DNA of 64,000 nt from Ogataea parapolymorpha DL-1 (taxonomy: Eukaryota; Ascomycota; Pichiomycetes; Pichiales; Pichiaceae), in contig NC_027860.1 of the NCBI RefSeq assembly GCF_000187245.1, positions 620,001 to 684,000 of the forward strand. Reading direction: 5' to 3'. The notes beneath the pieces are model-generated. The model saw only the letters and a program-made list of their open reading frames with translations, made no database searches and had not been told where the DNA came from. This document shows positions 35,669-45,990 of the stretch, one piece after another (within the stretch, counting starts at the first letter, position 1; every line of letters starts with the position of its first letter). A program made the translations under genes and the position numbers.

Positions 35669-36835
35669 TTATCGTCTTTTTTTCAAAGCTGCCTCCTTGC
35701 TCCATTTCGAGATCCACGTTTTGGAGTCCGCTTTTGGCACAAAGTAGATGCGCATCACGTCGTCAAACAAAGGCACGCGTGGAGATGCCGCAGAGAGGAT
35801 CGCATTGAACGTCACCTTCTTCCCGGCCTTGATCAAACCGCCACTTTCCGTCTCCATATATGCTTCCATCTGTCTGAAATTCTTATGCTTTGGATCCTCA
35901 AAGTAGGAATCAGGACGGTCCATCACCAGTTCTATCAGCTCTCCAGGCGTAGAAAGCTCGCTCACCTCGTTGACAAAGTCAAACTCGTCTGTAGTCGGAT
36001 ACAGAACCATGGTTGGAATAATTAGCTGTGTCTCTATGTCTTCCGGGTCCTCCAAATGGATCTGTGTTCCTGCGGGAAGCTCTGCGGGCTCCGCGCTTGA
36101 GACGCTTAGGTAATTTCGCAGAACCATGGCTTGTTTAAGATTGTTCTTTTTGCGTTCTTCGGCCTCCTCCTCCCTACGTTTCTTCTCCTCCAATTCGCGG
36201 AGCAGTCTTCGTCTGTCTTCGAGCTGCTTGTTTAGCGACTTAAAAGCAGGCGAGGTGTTGTCCAGAGAGGACGCGTATTGGAGAATTTGCTCGGCCTCGT
36301 CGTACTTCTCGATGGCAAGAAAGGCCTTGGCAGCACGAAAGAGCGCTTTGACGTTCTTGGGCTGGATTTTGAGACACTCTTTGGCATCGTTAATACATCT
36401 GCGGTAGTTCTTCAGCTCCAAGTTGCAAGCCGCTCTGTTGAGATACAGTGCTGCATTAATCTCATCCACGTTGCAACCAACTTCAAGTCCCTTTGTGTAA
36501 TATTCCACGGCATTCTTATACTGCTTGGCCTTGTAGCAGTCGTTTCCCTGGTTCTTAAAATTGGTAGCAATCTCGTCCGGCTCTCCTTCGTACGCAAGAG
36601 CCTTCAGGGCCTCGACGTGTAAGTTTTCACCACCCGCACCATCAGACTCATCGAGTTCTGTCATGAACAAAGGCAGTCTGTTCAAGTCGGCCATAACTTC
36701 TTCGGTAGGCTTGTTTGCAAGCTCTGAAAGCTGCGGAGGTAAGTCTGGCTCCCCTTCTTTAGGAATATACCGTCTTTTCTCCCATTCGCTAATGAGCTGG
36801 TCGGTCTTCTGGTCTAATTCTGTGATTTCCACCAT
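35669..36835 (-). CDS. CNS1: TPR co-chaperone of Hsp90/Hsp70
   Basis: A protein of 388 aa (S. cerevisiae Cns1 385). The conserved N-terminus carries EWEKRRYIPKEGEPDLPPQL and LNRLPLFMTELDE. A TPR domain at about 88-205 has NQGNDCYKAKQYKNAVEYYT, AALYLNRAACNLELKNY and KALFRAAKAFLAIEKYDEA. A charged helix (RRREEEAEERKK type) and the Cns1/TTC4 wheel domain at the C-terminus follow. Cns1 is essential in S. cerevisiae, binds the Hsp90 C-terminal peptide and supports eEF2 folding. It is 44 bp upstream of DIS3 in tandem. Confidence 0.95.
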   Translation of the reverse strand: MVEITELDQKTDQLISEWEKRRYIPKEGEPDLPPQLSELANKPTEEVMADLNRLPLFMTELDESDGAGGENLHVEALKALAYEGEPDEIATNFKNQGNDCYKAKQYKNAVEYYTKGLEVGCNVDEINAALYLNRAACNLELKNYRRCINDAKECLKIQPKNVKALFRAAKAFLAIEKYDEAEQILQYASSLDNTSPAFKSLNKQLEDRRRLLRELEEKKRREEEAEERKKNNLKQAMVLRNYLSVSSAEPAELPAGTQIHLEDPEDIETQLIIPTMVLYPTTDEFDFVNEVSELSTPGELIELVMDRPDSYFEDPKHKNFRQMEAYMETESGGLIKAGKKVTFNAILSAASPRVPLFDDVMRIYFVPKADSKTWISKWSKEAALKKRR

Positions 36836-36892
36836 AATGAAAGAATAAATTATTATTTTTTTTATTTTTACACCTCTATTACCGGGACAGAG

Positions 36893-39800
36893 TCATTCTT
36901 CTCTCCATTTGCCAAACTTCTTGTAGTCATCATAGAGAGTTTTGTAGACCACCCTCGCTTGAGAGTCCAGACTTACATTGATGTAGTTCAGTTCGTTGAT
37001 CGTCAAAAGATCGAATAGCACAAACATGCTGCCTTCCAGTGCTTCCTTGGTAGCAGGATCTAGTCGATAAATGAGGTAGAATTTGACATAGTTCATGATC
37101 AACAAGGACGCAAACTTTCGCAGCTGGTATTTCATATATGAAACGGCACTCGTCAGCGAGGAGTCGGTCTCTGCATTTGTGACCGAGGAGGCTGAGATCT
37201 CGCACAGGTTTCCAACTAGACGTTGGTATGCCAGTCCAGCAGAAGCATCCAATTTCAGCTTGAATAGACACTCCATCAAGGGGATAAAGGACAGCGTTAT
37301 CAAGTGCTGTCTGTTAGAAAATCTGAACCGTTGGAAAAGCAGGATATTCGATAGCAATTGACAGTTTAGAGCAAAGAGAGATTGTTTCTCACCCAGAGAT
37401 TCCTCAAAATCCAGGAGTTGTTTCGTGACTCGGTTAACAAAAGTGATGATCAGCTCCACAGTGTACTGTGTGAGCATCCAATGAGAAGAGCTCAATATCT
37501 GTTTGAGAATTTGTGCCACATACGTCATGTCTTTCGTAGAGAGCTGCAAATCTAGAAGCTTGGAAAGTGAAGCGATTGCCAGTTTCTGCGCGTACTGATT
37601 TTCAGAAGTCTGAATCTGTAAAAATAGGCCTATCAAAGAGCACAATTTGCTGGCATTCTCGTCGCTGTCCAAAACCCACATCCACAGAGCAGAAATCTGC
37701 TCGAAATCAAGCTCCTGTAAATATGTTCGCAGTGAACTTATCACTTCATTGGAATCTCTTAAATTTAAGTACAGGGCAAGCACATAGGTTGGGCTGTAGG
37801 TGTTCTTCAAATGGCACACCAGCTCAAAAAGCTTTGCTGAGGTATTCTCGTCACATTTGGCACCTAGCTGCTTGATGACTGGTTTGATGGATGGGTCCGC
37901 TTCGTTGTTCCAACTTTTCAGCTCCACCAAAAAATCCAAGTACTGTGTGCCTGTAGAAAGACTGTCAATACACCTTTTGATTGTGGCCTCGAATAGCTGA
38001 GTGTTTAGTTTTCCCGCTCTGCGCTCTGCCCGCAGCAGGCACAGCGTCGTCTTGAGGCTCTTGTTTTGAAGTTGTTTTTCAGCGTCGCACACAAATTTGG
38101 ACCCTTGACGAAGATGAGCATCAAAGATCTTCTCCGCTATTTCCAACCGTCTAGGGTCGTCAGAAATGTCCACAAATGAAATCAGAACGTCGAGATTGGA
38201 TTCCAGTTTGGATCTCAAGGTGGTCTGGCTCAAAAGCATCAGTATGGAAGCCAAGGCAGCTTCAGACGGCACAGAAATCAAAGCGTCCAGAGCATGTTCT
38301 CTCTGAGCGCGCGAGTAACAATTAACTGGAATTTGCTCTGTGTACTGGGCCATCTTTTCGGGGTCTTCACTGAAATGATGGACGATGTAGTTAATTATTT
38401 CTCTCACGAGATTGATCTGCTCGTGCAAGACACCGTTGGAAAGCACCTTTACCGGCTCTGTTTCGACTCTCAAATATTCTTCAACGAGAGTTCTGAGCTG
38501 CTGTTTATCAAGCATCGCATTCATGAGAACAAACCATCGTCTGAAAATCACACGCTTGAAATTGAGGTCGGAGCTTTTATAGTGGTTGATAAACTGGTTC
38601 GCTTGTGTTTTGTTGCAGTGTGATAAGTCGCGTTCGCAGAGACGAAGATACGCAAAGTAGTACTCATCAGCCTCGCCAGATGTTAAGTTAGGCTCGACGT
38701 CGTATATCATCAGAATCATCGTCACGAGCTTCCAATAATGAGCATTACCTTGCTTGTAATCCAGGACTTGGAGGAATAGCGGTTTGGCTTCTTGCACGGT
38801 CTGCTGCAGTGTCTTAGTGACGGCCGTGTGAGCCGATCCGGTCACACTAGAAAGAAGACATTTTGCAATTGCAGAAAGAAGAACCGAGCTCCATTCGTTA
38901 TCCTTAAAAATCTCGACGTATTTGCTGATCAGGGCAATCATTTGTTTCTGTGATAGGTCAATGATGACATGAGAGACCTGTGTCACAAATTGGTCGGAGA
39001 TTAAAACAGAGTTCTCGTTGCAATGTTTGAGCCAGAGACCAAAAAACTCGCCCATCTCACGAGCTCTGGCATAAACATCTAACAGAGTACTTAATATTCT
39101 GAACTTCTGTTCCTCGAAACCAGTGTTGGCCAACTCAAAAATTTTGCTTGAGTAGTGAAGACCGACATCAACGTTTTTGTTGATTGCAAGTTGCAAGATT
39201 TCCAGATTCAAATTACTAGACTCGACCAAGTCCGTGAGAAACTTGGTTGACAAGACTTTGTTCATTGCCACAGTTCTCCTTAGCAGATCCACTTTCACGT
39301 CCTGGAACTTCGAAACAATTTCCATATAAATTTGTTCCACATCGTTGATTGCAAGTCTTCCTGCTATTCTTTGAAAAAGCTCTGCCACCAAGGACCCATC
39401 TATCTTTTTGACGTATGCTGAATTGCAGAAAAATCCAAGATTCTCCTTAAGGTCTGGGATTGTGTCTCTTCGCAGTAGCACCTCTCTCAACATACTCTCC
39501 AGTAGCTGGGCTTCATTGGAGTTCATTAGACACAATAAGCTGGGAAGACACTCGGCGCAAAAGTGAGCTATGTTTTTCTTATTGTAGTGAAGAGTGGTTG
39601 TGTTGGCCATTTTGAAAAGTCGGTAAGCTAACTTGATACACGAGTCCTGCTTCGTCTTGAGTGCAAGGTCCAAAAGTCTTGCCACCATTTCAACATTTGT
39701 CTCTGAAGAAAACGCCAATCGGAGCTCATTCATCACTAGATTCACGCAGTTGACAAAAATGACGAGAAATTCGACGTCGTTCTCAAATTCCACATCGCTC

Positions 39801-40126
39801 AACATGTACACCACCAGATCATTAAATCTAATCCTATTAATGCACTTAATCCTGGTTGATTTCAGTGATTCTGCTGAATCAAATGCTAGCCAAACTTTCT
39901 GGAATAAGCCCCAAAATTCCCTGCTGCTCCTGTACTCTCTGTTCTTGGTCTGGCCCAACCGATCACAGACCAACTCAAAAATAAACCTCTCTTTGTCAGG
40001 AAGAGCCACTGGTTCGTCATCCTCGAGCAGCTTTTCAGAGACCGTGCAAATATCCGAAATTGGGCATTTTGGATTCCTCAAAAACCTCGTGATTCCCTCC
40101 GTGGTTCGAATCTCTTTCCAGCTCAT
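36893..40126 (-). CDS. URB2: Nucleolar pre-60S factor Urb2/Npa2
   Basis: A large all-helical protein of 1077 aa (S. cerevisiae Urb2 about 1174) without catalytic motifs. The identification rests mainly on the C-terminus, where DSQARVVYKTLYDDYKKFGKW matches the Urb2/Npa2 C-terminal signature (DS-GR-LFKTLY-DY-RFGKW). It also rests on the N-terminus, size and alpha-solenoid character. Urb2 joins Npa1, Dbp6, Nop8 and Rsa3 in an early 60S assembly complex in the nucleolus. It shares a 110-bp bidirectional promoter with NUP85. Confidence 0.85.
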   Translation of the reverse strand: MSWKEIRTTEGITRFLRNPKCPISDICTVSEKLLEDDEPVALPDKERFIFELVCDRLGQTKNREYRSSREFWGLFQKVWLAFDSAESLKSTRIKCINRIRFNDLVVYMLSDVEFENDVEFLVIFVNCVNLVMNELRLAFSSETNVEMVARLLDLALKTKQDSCIKLAYRLFKMANTTTLHYNKKNIAHFCAECLPSLLCLMNSNEAQLLESMLREVLLRRDTIPDLKENLGFFCNSAYVKKIDGSLVAELFQRIAGRLAINDVEQIYMEIVSKFQDVKVDLLRRTVAMNKVLSTKFLTDLVESSNLNLEILQLAINKNVDVGLHYSSKIFELANTGFEEQKFRILSTLLDVYARAREMGEFFGLWLKHCNENSVLISDQFVTQVSHVIIDLSQKQMIALISKYVEIFKDNEWSSVLLSAIAKCLLSSVTGSAHTAVTKTLQQTVQEAKPLFLQVLDYKQGNAHYWKLVTMILMIYDVEPNLTSGEADEYYFAYLRLCERDLSHCNKTQANQFINHYKSSDLNFKRVIFRRWFVLMNAMLDKQQLRTLVEEYLRVETEPVKVLSNGVLHEQINLVREIINYIVHHFSEDPEKMAQYTEQIPVNCYSRAQREHALDALISVPSEAALASILMLLSQTTLRSKLESNLDVLISFVDISDDPRRLEIAEKIFDAHLRQGSKFVCDAEKQLQNKSLKTTLCLLRAERRAGKLNTQLFEATIKRCIDSLSTGTQYLDFLVELKSWNNEADPSIKPVIKQLGAKCDENTSAKLFELVCHLKNTYSPTYVLALYLNLRDSNEVISSLRTYLQELDFEQISALWMWVLDSDENASKLCSLIGLFLQIQTSENQYAQKLAIASLSKLLDLQLSTKDMTYVAQILKQILSSSHWMLTQYTVELIITFVNRVTKQLLDFEESLGEKQSLFALNCQLLSNILLFQRFRFSNRQHLITLSFIPLMECLFKLKLDASAGLAYQRLVGNLCEISASSVTNAETDSSLTSAVSYMKYQLRKFASLLIMNYVKFYLIYRLDPATKEALEGSMFVLFDLLTINELNYINVSLDSQARVVYKTLYDDYKKFGKWREE

Positions 40127-40236
40127 CTGAGTATGTACACTCTGAATCTCTGTGGTCTGAATTATTTTTTTTAATTTTTTATCACTGCCAATTTTGCAAG
40201 GTTTAAAATTTTGATTGTTTATTTAGCTTTTCTACA

Positions 40237-42336
40237 ATGTCACTTCTAAAACCGAATGGCGGGACTCAACTTGCTGAACCGGAGGACTTGGACTTTGAGA
40301 TTGAAATTGATCCACAGACGCAATTACCAATTACAAAACTTCCTTATGATGATGCACCCATTGCTAAAAGTGATCTCAGCTGGCTGAAGAATGGACGCAC
40401 TTTGCAATTTTCGCTGGACAAGGCACACGACAATGGAATGCTGTTTTTGGCGTCCCGAGACGAGAACAAGATGGAACCTTTGAACGACCGTGAGCGGAAA
40501 CTTTATCCATTTGGAATACCTTCAAATATAGACACTTCTGAGGAGTACGTCAAGTTCCTCACCAAAACGTACCGCACTTTTGAGCCGCTACTGACAAACC
40601 AAGCATACAAGCATTTCAGTGATGATGACGAAGACATGACATTTGGCGTGTTAAGCAAAATTGAAGAGAATCGGAAAGATAAAAAACAGACGTTACAATC
40701 CATTATCACAGCCATGGTGGAAAACCTCAAAAGCTTAATCTCCATTAAGTCCAAGCTTGATCCTAATTTCGAGGAAACTTTCATTTTCAATTATGAGGAG
40801 ATTCTCAACGTCCTCAACTTACTGAATGCTGTGCATTTCTCCAACAAGGAAGAGAGAATCGCCTTACTTTCTGTTTGGATCAACCGCGCCGATATACAGC
40901 CAGACGACGAGCTTTTCGAAGAGGTGATGAGCTTTGAGCACCCTTATAAAAACTTCCTCTTCTGGTCCACGTATATGAAGAAACTTTTGCTCCGTGGGTT
41001 TTTCAAAGAGGCTTTGGAAGCGCTGGACAAAAGCAACTGGACCGATTTGAAACACGAAGATGCTAATCTGTTTAACGTCCTGACCGATTTCAAGAACCTT
41101 TTGGAGTCCTACGATATGCTCAGGTTCTCTGTCGATTCTAAGGAGTTTCTGATCTGGAAACAAATGATGGTCGAGCTGCGTGAGAGAGTCAAGTCGCTGA
41201 GTTTCTCCGAGGCAGGACTGGCTTCAGAGGTGTCTGAACTTATCACGATCATGTCCGGATCTTCAAATAGTATACTAGAGGCCTCCAGTACATGGTATGA
41301 AGCACTTTATGCGCACTATCTCTACCAGCTGCCGTCCATGGAGCTCCTCGATGAGTATCTTCAAGTGTCCATTGATAAATACCCGCCTGAAACCACTCAG
41401 TCCTGGGAAACCATGTGCATTGAGCTGTTGCAAGGAAAGTTTCTGTCTGTGATCAGCTCGATTGAGTTGCTTGACAAGTCAATTGCCACGTTCGTGGTAG
41501 TTCTTATGGCCTCTGCTGGTCTTTTGAAAGGATACTTGTCTGTTGTGTCATTCACAGAGGCATCCCTTATTTCGACAATTGACCAGATGCTGGAGGACTT
41601 ATCTTTCTCATATTTGACCCATCGCCAATTGTTTCCGATTGGTGTCGGAATCTTGATTCTTATCAACAACTCAAATTCCAGAGAAATCGTTTCTGAGCTT
41701 CTTCCCAGATACCACATCACGAGCAATGATGATTTGGAGTGGTGTCTATCGATTTGCGCCAAACTTAAACTGCATCAAACAGCAGTGAAAATATACAAGA
41801 TCCAGGGTGCAAGACTGGCCTCAGTAGGGTATCTATACGAAGCTCTATACTGTTACACTGAGGCAGGGGACTACACGCGACTGACTAAGCTGGCGTGGGA
41901 AATCTTCGAAAAGATACTGGTTGGCGAGCTGGAAGACGAAACTTTGATAACCAAAATTCGGTCCAACGAGATTTCAGAGCCTGCTCTGCGACAAGCACTA
42001 AGTCCACTGGCTCTTTTGGACGAGTTTTTACAAAAGAAAGACCAACCGAGTTTTAGAAATCTTTTCCAGCTGCTGAATTTCAAGTATCTGCCGAAACACT
42101 ACAAGATGTCGCTGGTGGTACTGATAGAGCCGTATTTGGAAAAGAGAGTGCTAAAGACCGAGGAGTTGGTGGAACTTATTAAGGTTCTGAACGGGTTTGA
42201 GAAGGAGGCGGACGACGAGACTCTCGCCGCGGCCCAGAAGCTTTGTTCGCGGCAAGTGCCGAATTTCGATCTAAAACAAGAACTTCTTTCGGTACGCAAA
42301 AAAATTGGCTACGAGATGAGTTTGAATTTTTTATAG
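40237..42336 (+). CDS. NUP85: Nucleoporin Nup85 of the Y complex
   Basis: A protein of 699 aa (S. cerevisiae Nup85 744). After an acidic N-terminus (DLDFEIEIDPQTQLP) it is helical throughout, as expected for the ancestral coatomer element fold. Segments typical of the family include SWETMCIELLQGKFLSVISS, FPIGVGILILIN and the C-terminal crown and tail helices. Nup85 binds Seh1 and Nup145C in the nuclear-pore scaffold. It lacks enzyme motifs. The assignment is by pattern and length and is good but not absolute. Confidence 0.82.
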   Translation: MSLLKPNGGTQLAEPEDLDFEIEIDPQTQLPITKLPYDDAPIAKSDLSWLKNGRTLQFSLDKAHDNGMLFLASRDENKMEPLNDRERKLYPFGIPSNIDTSEEYVKFLTKTYRTFEPLLTNQAYKHFSDDDEDMTFGVLSKIEENRKDKKQTLQSIITAMVENLKSLISIKSKLDPNFEETFIFNYEEILNVLNLLNAVHFSNKEERIALLSVWINRADIQPDDELFEEVMSFEHPYKNFLFWSTYMKKLLLRGFFKEALEALDKSNWTDLKHEDANLFNVLTDFKNLLESYDMLRFSVDSKEFLIWKQMMVELRERVKSLSFSEAGLASEVSELITIMSGSSNSILEASSTWYEALYAHYLYQLPSMELLDEYLQVSIDKYPPETTQSWETMCIELLQGKFLSVISSIELLDKSIATFVVVLMASAGLLKGYLSVVSFTEASLISTIDQMLEDLSFSYLTHRQLFPIGVGILILINNSNSREIVSELLPRYHITSNDDLEWCLSICAKLKLHQTAVKIYKIQGARLASVGYLYEALYCYTEAGDYTRLTKLAWEIFEKILVGELEDETLITKIRSNEISEPALRQALSPLALLDEFLQKKDQPSFRNLFQLLNFKYLPKHYKMSLVVLIEPYLEKRVLKTEELVELIKVLNGFEKEADDETLAAAQKLCSRQVPNFDLKQELLSVRKKIGYEMSLNFL

Positions 42337-42393
42337 ATAAGCGAAAAATTAAACTTCACCGTTTGTTAAAATTTATACACCCAACAATTCATC

Positions 42394-43038
42394 ATGTCGC
42401 AATACGAAAATGTCATCATGCTTCCACAGACCAACCAGCTGAAATGTCTCTACACGATCATTCGAGACAGAAATACCCGTAGAGGAGATTTTATCTTTTA
42501 CTCTGACAGAATCATCCGACTTTTGGTGGAAGAAGGTCTTAATCAGCTGCCGGTCGAGTCCTGCCAAATTCAGACTCCTTTGGGAGTTGCCTACGATGGG
42601 CACAAGTTCCAAGGTAAGATCTGTGGTGTTTCCATTATCAGAGCTGGTGAGAGCATGGAGCAGGGTCTTAGAGACTGCTGTCGGTCTGTGAGATTGGGCA
42701 AGATTTTGATTCAGAGGGACGAGGAAACGGCCACTCCAAAACTTTTCTACGTCAAGCTTCCAGAAGACATTCCAGAGAGATATGTGTTTTTGCTGGACCC
42801 GCTGCTTGCCACAGGTGGCTCTGCGTCAATGGCCGTGGACGTGTTGTTAGAGAAAGGTGTGAAAGAAGAACGGATCTTGTTTCTGAACGTGCTGGCAAGT
42901 CCAGAGGGAATCGAAGTGTTCAAGAAGAAGTTCCCGAAAATCAAGGTCATCACCGGAATGATCGACCAGGCTCTGGACGAGAAGAAGTTTGTGGTTCCTG
43001 GTCTGGGAGACTTTGGCGATAGATATTACTGTATCTGA
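42394..43038 (+). CDS. FUR1: Uracil phosphoribosyltransferase
   Basis: A protein of 214 aa (S. cerevisiae Fur1 216). The start VIMLPQTNQLKCLYTIIRD and RRGDFIFYSDRIIRLLVEE are conserved, CGVSIIRAGESME is the substrate loop, LLDPLLATGGSA is the PRPP-binding motif, and the uracil site is PGLGDFGDRYY at the C-terminus. It converts uracil and PRPP to UMP in the pyrimidine salvage pathway, in the cytosol. The gene is in tandem 57 bp after NUP85 and 51 bp before ARP1. Confidence 0.97.
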   Translation: MSQYENVIMLPQTNQLKCLYTIIRDRNTRRGDFIFYSDRIIRLLVEEGLNQLPVESCQIQTPLGVAYDGHKFQGKICGVSIIRAGESMEQGLRDCCRSVRLGKILIQRDEETATPKLFYVKLPEDIPERYVFLLDPLLATGGSASMAVDVLLEKGVKEERILFLNVLASPEGIEVFKKKFPKIKVITGMIDQALDEKKFVVPGLGDFGDRYYCI

Positions 43039-43089
43039 ATACACTACTAATAATTATTTTTTTATTCAGCATTTATTTACATTTATTTC

Positions 43090-44223
43090 ATGGAGTCCAT
43101 CTACAACCAGCCGATTGTCATAGACAACGGTTCTGGGACGATCCGTGCTGGCTTTGCGGGTGACGAGAAGCCGAAGATCAACCATTCGAACCTCGTCGGC
43201 CGCCCTAAGTACAACAAGATCATGCCATCGGCCATCTCGCAGACAGACACATTTATAGGGTCGCGCGCACAGCAGCTTCGCGGGCTTTTGAAGCTGAAAT
43301 ACCCGCTGTCCAACGGCATTGTCGATGACTGGGAGGCTCTCGAGCTAGTGTGGAGCGACGTGGTGCAGCAATTGGAGGCCAAGACCGACCAGCATCCGCT
43401 TTTGGTGAGCGAGCAGCCTTTGAACCCTAGCAAGAATAGAGACCAGCTGGCGGAGCTTGTTTTCGAGACGTTCAATTTTCCTGCGCTGTACGTGGCTATG
43501 CCGGCGGTTTTGTCGCTGTACTCCTCGGGAAGGACCACGGGGACGGTGCTGGACTCTGGCGATGGAGTCACCACGGTGGTGCCAATCTACGAGGGGTTTT
43601 CGATTCCGGGCACTATCAAACGCCTAAATTTTGGTGGAAGAGACATCACACGGCTTGTACAGAGCGAACTGATGAAGAACGGATACTTTCTATCGACGTC
43701 GTCCGAGTTTGAGCTCGTGCGAAGTCTGAAAGAACGGCTGTGTCACGTGAACCCGAAACCGGCGGATCAGCACGCCAAGGGGCCTGCTGTTGGCGAGGAG
43801 TGCAAGGAGTTCCCGCTGCCGGACGGCAAGATGGTGCGGGTTGCCGGACAGACGCTGTGGCAGTCAACGGAGCTGTACTTCCAGCCGGAGAAGTTTGGCG
43901 TCGAGGAGGTGCCGGTGCACCAGGCAGTGGTGAACTCTGTGCGGAAGACCAACTACGACCTGCGGCCGCGGCTTTTTGAAAACATCATTCTGGCGGGTGG
44001 ATCGACAATGTTCAGGAACTACGGCGTGCGGCTGCTGGAGGAGATGAAGCTCGAGGACCCTGACTTGCAGCTGAAAATATACGCGTCGCCGGAACGACGC
44101 GCAAGTTGTTTCGTCGGCGGGTCGATTTTGGCGAGTCTGAGCGTGTTCAAGCAAATGTGGGTGTCGAAGGCCGAGTACGAGGAGAATCCGCAGCTGGTGC
44201 ACCAAAACAGCGAAAAACGATAG
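43090..44223 (+). CDS. ARP1: Actin-related protein 1 (centractin) of dynactin
   Basis: A protein of 377 aa (S. cerevisiae Arp1 384) with a full actin fold. IVIDNGSGTIRAGFAGD is the phosphate-1 loop, VLDSGDGVTTVVPIYEGF the phosphate-2 loop, and ILAGGSTMFRNYG the adenosine site. The region GRPKYNKIMP and FIGSRAQQLRGLLKLKYP differs from conventional actin in the Arp1 manner. It forms the short filament of dynactin that links dynein to cargo and the spindle. GC content and CTG use rise from here to about 57 kb. Confidence 0.93.
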   Translation: MESIYNQPIVIDNGSGTIRAGFAGDEKPKINHSNLVGRPKYNKIMPSAISQTDTFIGSRAQQLRGLLKLKYPLSNGIVDDWEALELVWSDVVQQLEAKTDQHPLLVSEQPLNPSKNRDQLAELVFETFNFPALYVAMPAVLSLYSSGRTTGTVLDSGDGVTTVVPIYEGFSIPGTIKRLNFGGRDITRLVQSELMKNGYFLSTSSEFELVRSLKERLCHVNPKPADQHAKGPAVGEECKEFPLPDGKMVRVAGQTLWQSTELYFQPEKFGVEEVPVHQAVVNSVRKTNYDLRPRLFENIILAGGSTMFRNYGVRLLEEMKLEDPDLQLKIYASPERRASCFVGGSILASLSVFKQMWVSKAEYEENPQLVHQNSEKR

Positions 44224-44272
44224 AATGGAAGATAAATCTAATATACATACGCTACATTACAGGGCCGCAGCC

Positions 44273-45685
44273 TCAATCGTCATGGTGGATCTTGCAAATG
44301 TCGATGCCAAAGATCTCGTTTGCAGAGTACCGCGAAGAGGAGCCGGTCTTGCGTTTTTTGACCGGCCCCAAAGGCGAGCCGTACACGGTGTCCTCCTCTG
44401 CTCCGCGGCCGGCGCTGGGCGAGGTGTAGAAATCGTCGAGATACGACGGCGAGGTCCACAGTTTCTTGGTGGCCGACAGGTTGGGCGTCTTGAGCACGCT
44501 CGTGGGCGACCGAAACTTCGACAGCAGCAGCTGGTCGTATTGGTATTGCGACTTCTGCAACGTGTTGAGTGAGCTGTTCTGTTTGGGCGTGAGCGGTTCG
44601 AGTAAGGGTCCTGTTTCGCCGGACTTGATTGGCGACAGCTCGAGCGTAGACTTACAGCTGAACGAGGACGTGAACGGCAGCGAGCGAGCCGCGAAAATAG
44701 GCCCACCGGGTGACTCCTGCAAAAAAGACTGTTCGGGAGACATTTGAGTTTCTTTGAAGACAATATGCTCGCCCGTTGCCGAGGCCTTCCAAGAGGACGA
44801 CGGGGCCGCGAGCTCCGGAATGGAGCCCAGAAGACCAGCGGGGTGTTGTCGGTCGAAGTCCAGATGGTACGGGTCGGTGTTGGCCCGTTTGAGCGGCAGC
44901 TCGGGCGACTGCGGGTGACGGTGCGACGTCTGCGGCGTGTACGATAGCGACTTGGCGGCTGGCTGCGGCTGGGAGTCTCTGGAGCGCTTGAGTTTCCCGG
45001 CAGCCATCATTTTCTCGAAATTCTTGATGTGGCAAAACTGGTACTCGTACCCGTCCACAATTTTCCAGAAGTGGCCCTTGCCGTCCTTGGACTTTTCCGT
45101 CTTGGCGAACGACTTGTTGAGCGAGAGGTTGTGGCGGATGGAGTTCTGCCAGCCCACCTCGCCCTTTTTGTAGTACTTGAAGTTATCCGAAATCCACTGG
45201 TATATTTGCGACAACGTGAGTTTGCGTCCCGGCGCGCGCAGAATGGCCATGCCTATCAGTGAGGCGTACGAAAACGGCGGTTTCTCGTGAGAGTCGAAGA
45301 TCACAGGCGGCATGTCTTCTGGGTCGGGTATCTCGATGTTCTGCGGGCCCTTGAGCCGTCTGGTCTTGTTTGCGGCGCGGCTTTTTGCAGCACCCTCGGG
45401 CTGGGCAAACTTGGGCGGCGGCGGCGGAGACGAGTGCAGCTTGCGTTTTCTGGAGTAGCCAGGCTCCTCGTAGTCGTCGTCGTCGAAATCGTCGTCATCG
45501 GCGCCGCGGGTCACTTGTGGCGACGAAAACTCTGGCGATAGCAGGCCGTTTGTACGGAGGGTGGAGCGCGTGTCATGCGATTTGACGGGGCCGTCCCTGA
45601 CAACCGAGTGCGGAGGCGTTTTCAGCTCGAAGGACTTGTTGATGGGACTGATGATCGTTGCTGGCGGCAAAAGCTCCTGTTTCAT
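44273..45685 (-). CDS. HCM1: Forkhead transcription factor, HCM1-like
   Basis: A protein of 470 aa. The forkhead domain at about residues 134-225 shows [44 protein letters not shown] and KGHFWKIV. No FHA domain is present, which separates it from Fkh1/Fkh2 and favours Hcm1, the S-phase activator of spindle and FKH genes in S. cerevisiae. Upstream of the domain are an acidic tract ([15 protein letters not shown]) and a basic Pro-rich segment. Many SP and TP pairs in the tail (ELSPIKS, PLTPKQ) are likely Cdk sites. It is convergent with ARP1, 49 bp away. Confidence 0.88.
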   Translation of the reverse strand: MKQELLPPATIISPINKSFELKTPPHSVVRDGPVKSHDTRSTLRTNGLLSPEFSSPQVTRGADDDDFDDDDYEEPGYSRKRKLHSSPPPPPKFAQPEGAAKSRAANKTRRLKGPQNIEIPDPEDMPPVIFDSHEKPPFSYASLIGMAILRAPGRKLTLSQIYQWISDNFKYYKKGEVGWQNSIRHNLSLNKSFAKTEKSKDGKGHFWKIVDGYEYQFCHIKNFEKMMAAGKLKRSRDSQPQPAAKSLSYTPQTSHRHPQSPELPLKRANTDPYHLDFDRQHPAGLLGSIPELAAPSSSWKASATGEHIVFKETQMSPEQSFLQESPGGPIFAARSLPFTSSFSCKSTLELSPIKSGETGPLLEPLTPKQNSSLNTLQKSQYQYDQLLLSKFRSPTSVLKTPNLSATKKLWTSPSYLDDFYTSPSAGRGAEEDTVYGSPLGPVKKRKTGSSSRYSANEIFGIDICKIHHDD

Positions 45686-45990
45686 CGTGAAAGAGCTGTT
45701 GGCTAAGGAACGGGGAAAGACCAGGTGGATTTTAAAGGGAAATAATTTTGTGTCCGGACGCGTTCGCGGCGTGTATTGTTTTCCTGTTGCCGTTTGCGAC
45801 TCACAATAGCAATCGGGACGCGGTGCGAGGTGTGGCGTGTTTCATATTACAGGAGAACATACAACAAGCGTGCGGTCTGCCGGCTACAGGTCACTAACGC
45901 ACACTATTGTCCGCTTGGGGAACGCGCGCATTGTTCCGGGGGCCGAGACTCTGCTGTCAGAACGTTCTTGAAATAACTACATACATATAG
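45686..45990. other. HCM1 upstream region
   Basis: 305 bp between HCM1 and the DsbA-like gene, both on the minus strand. CG-rich words around 45750-45780 and 45905-45945, including CGCG elements that could be cell-cycle sites, are seen, but no gene. The functional reading is weak. Confidence 0.4.
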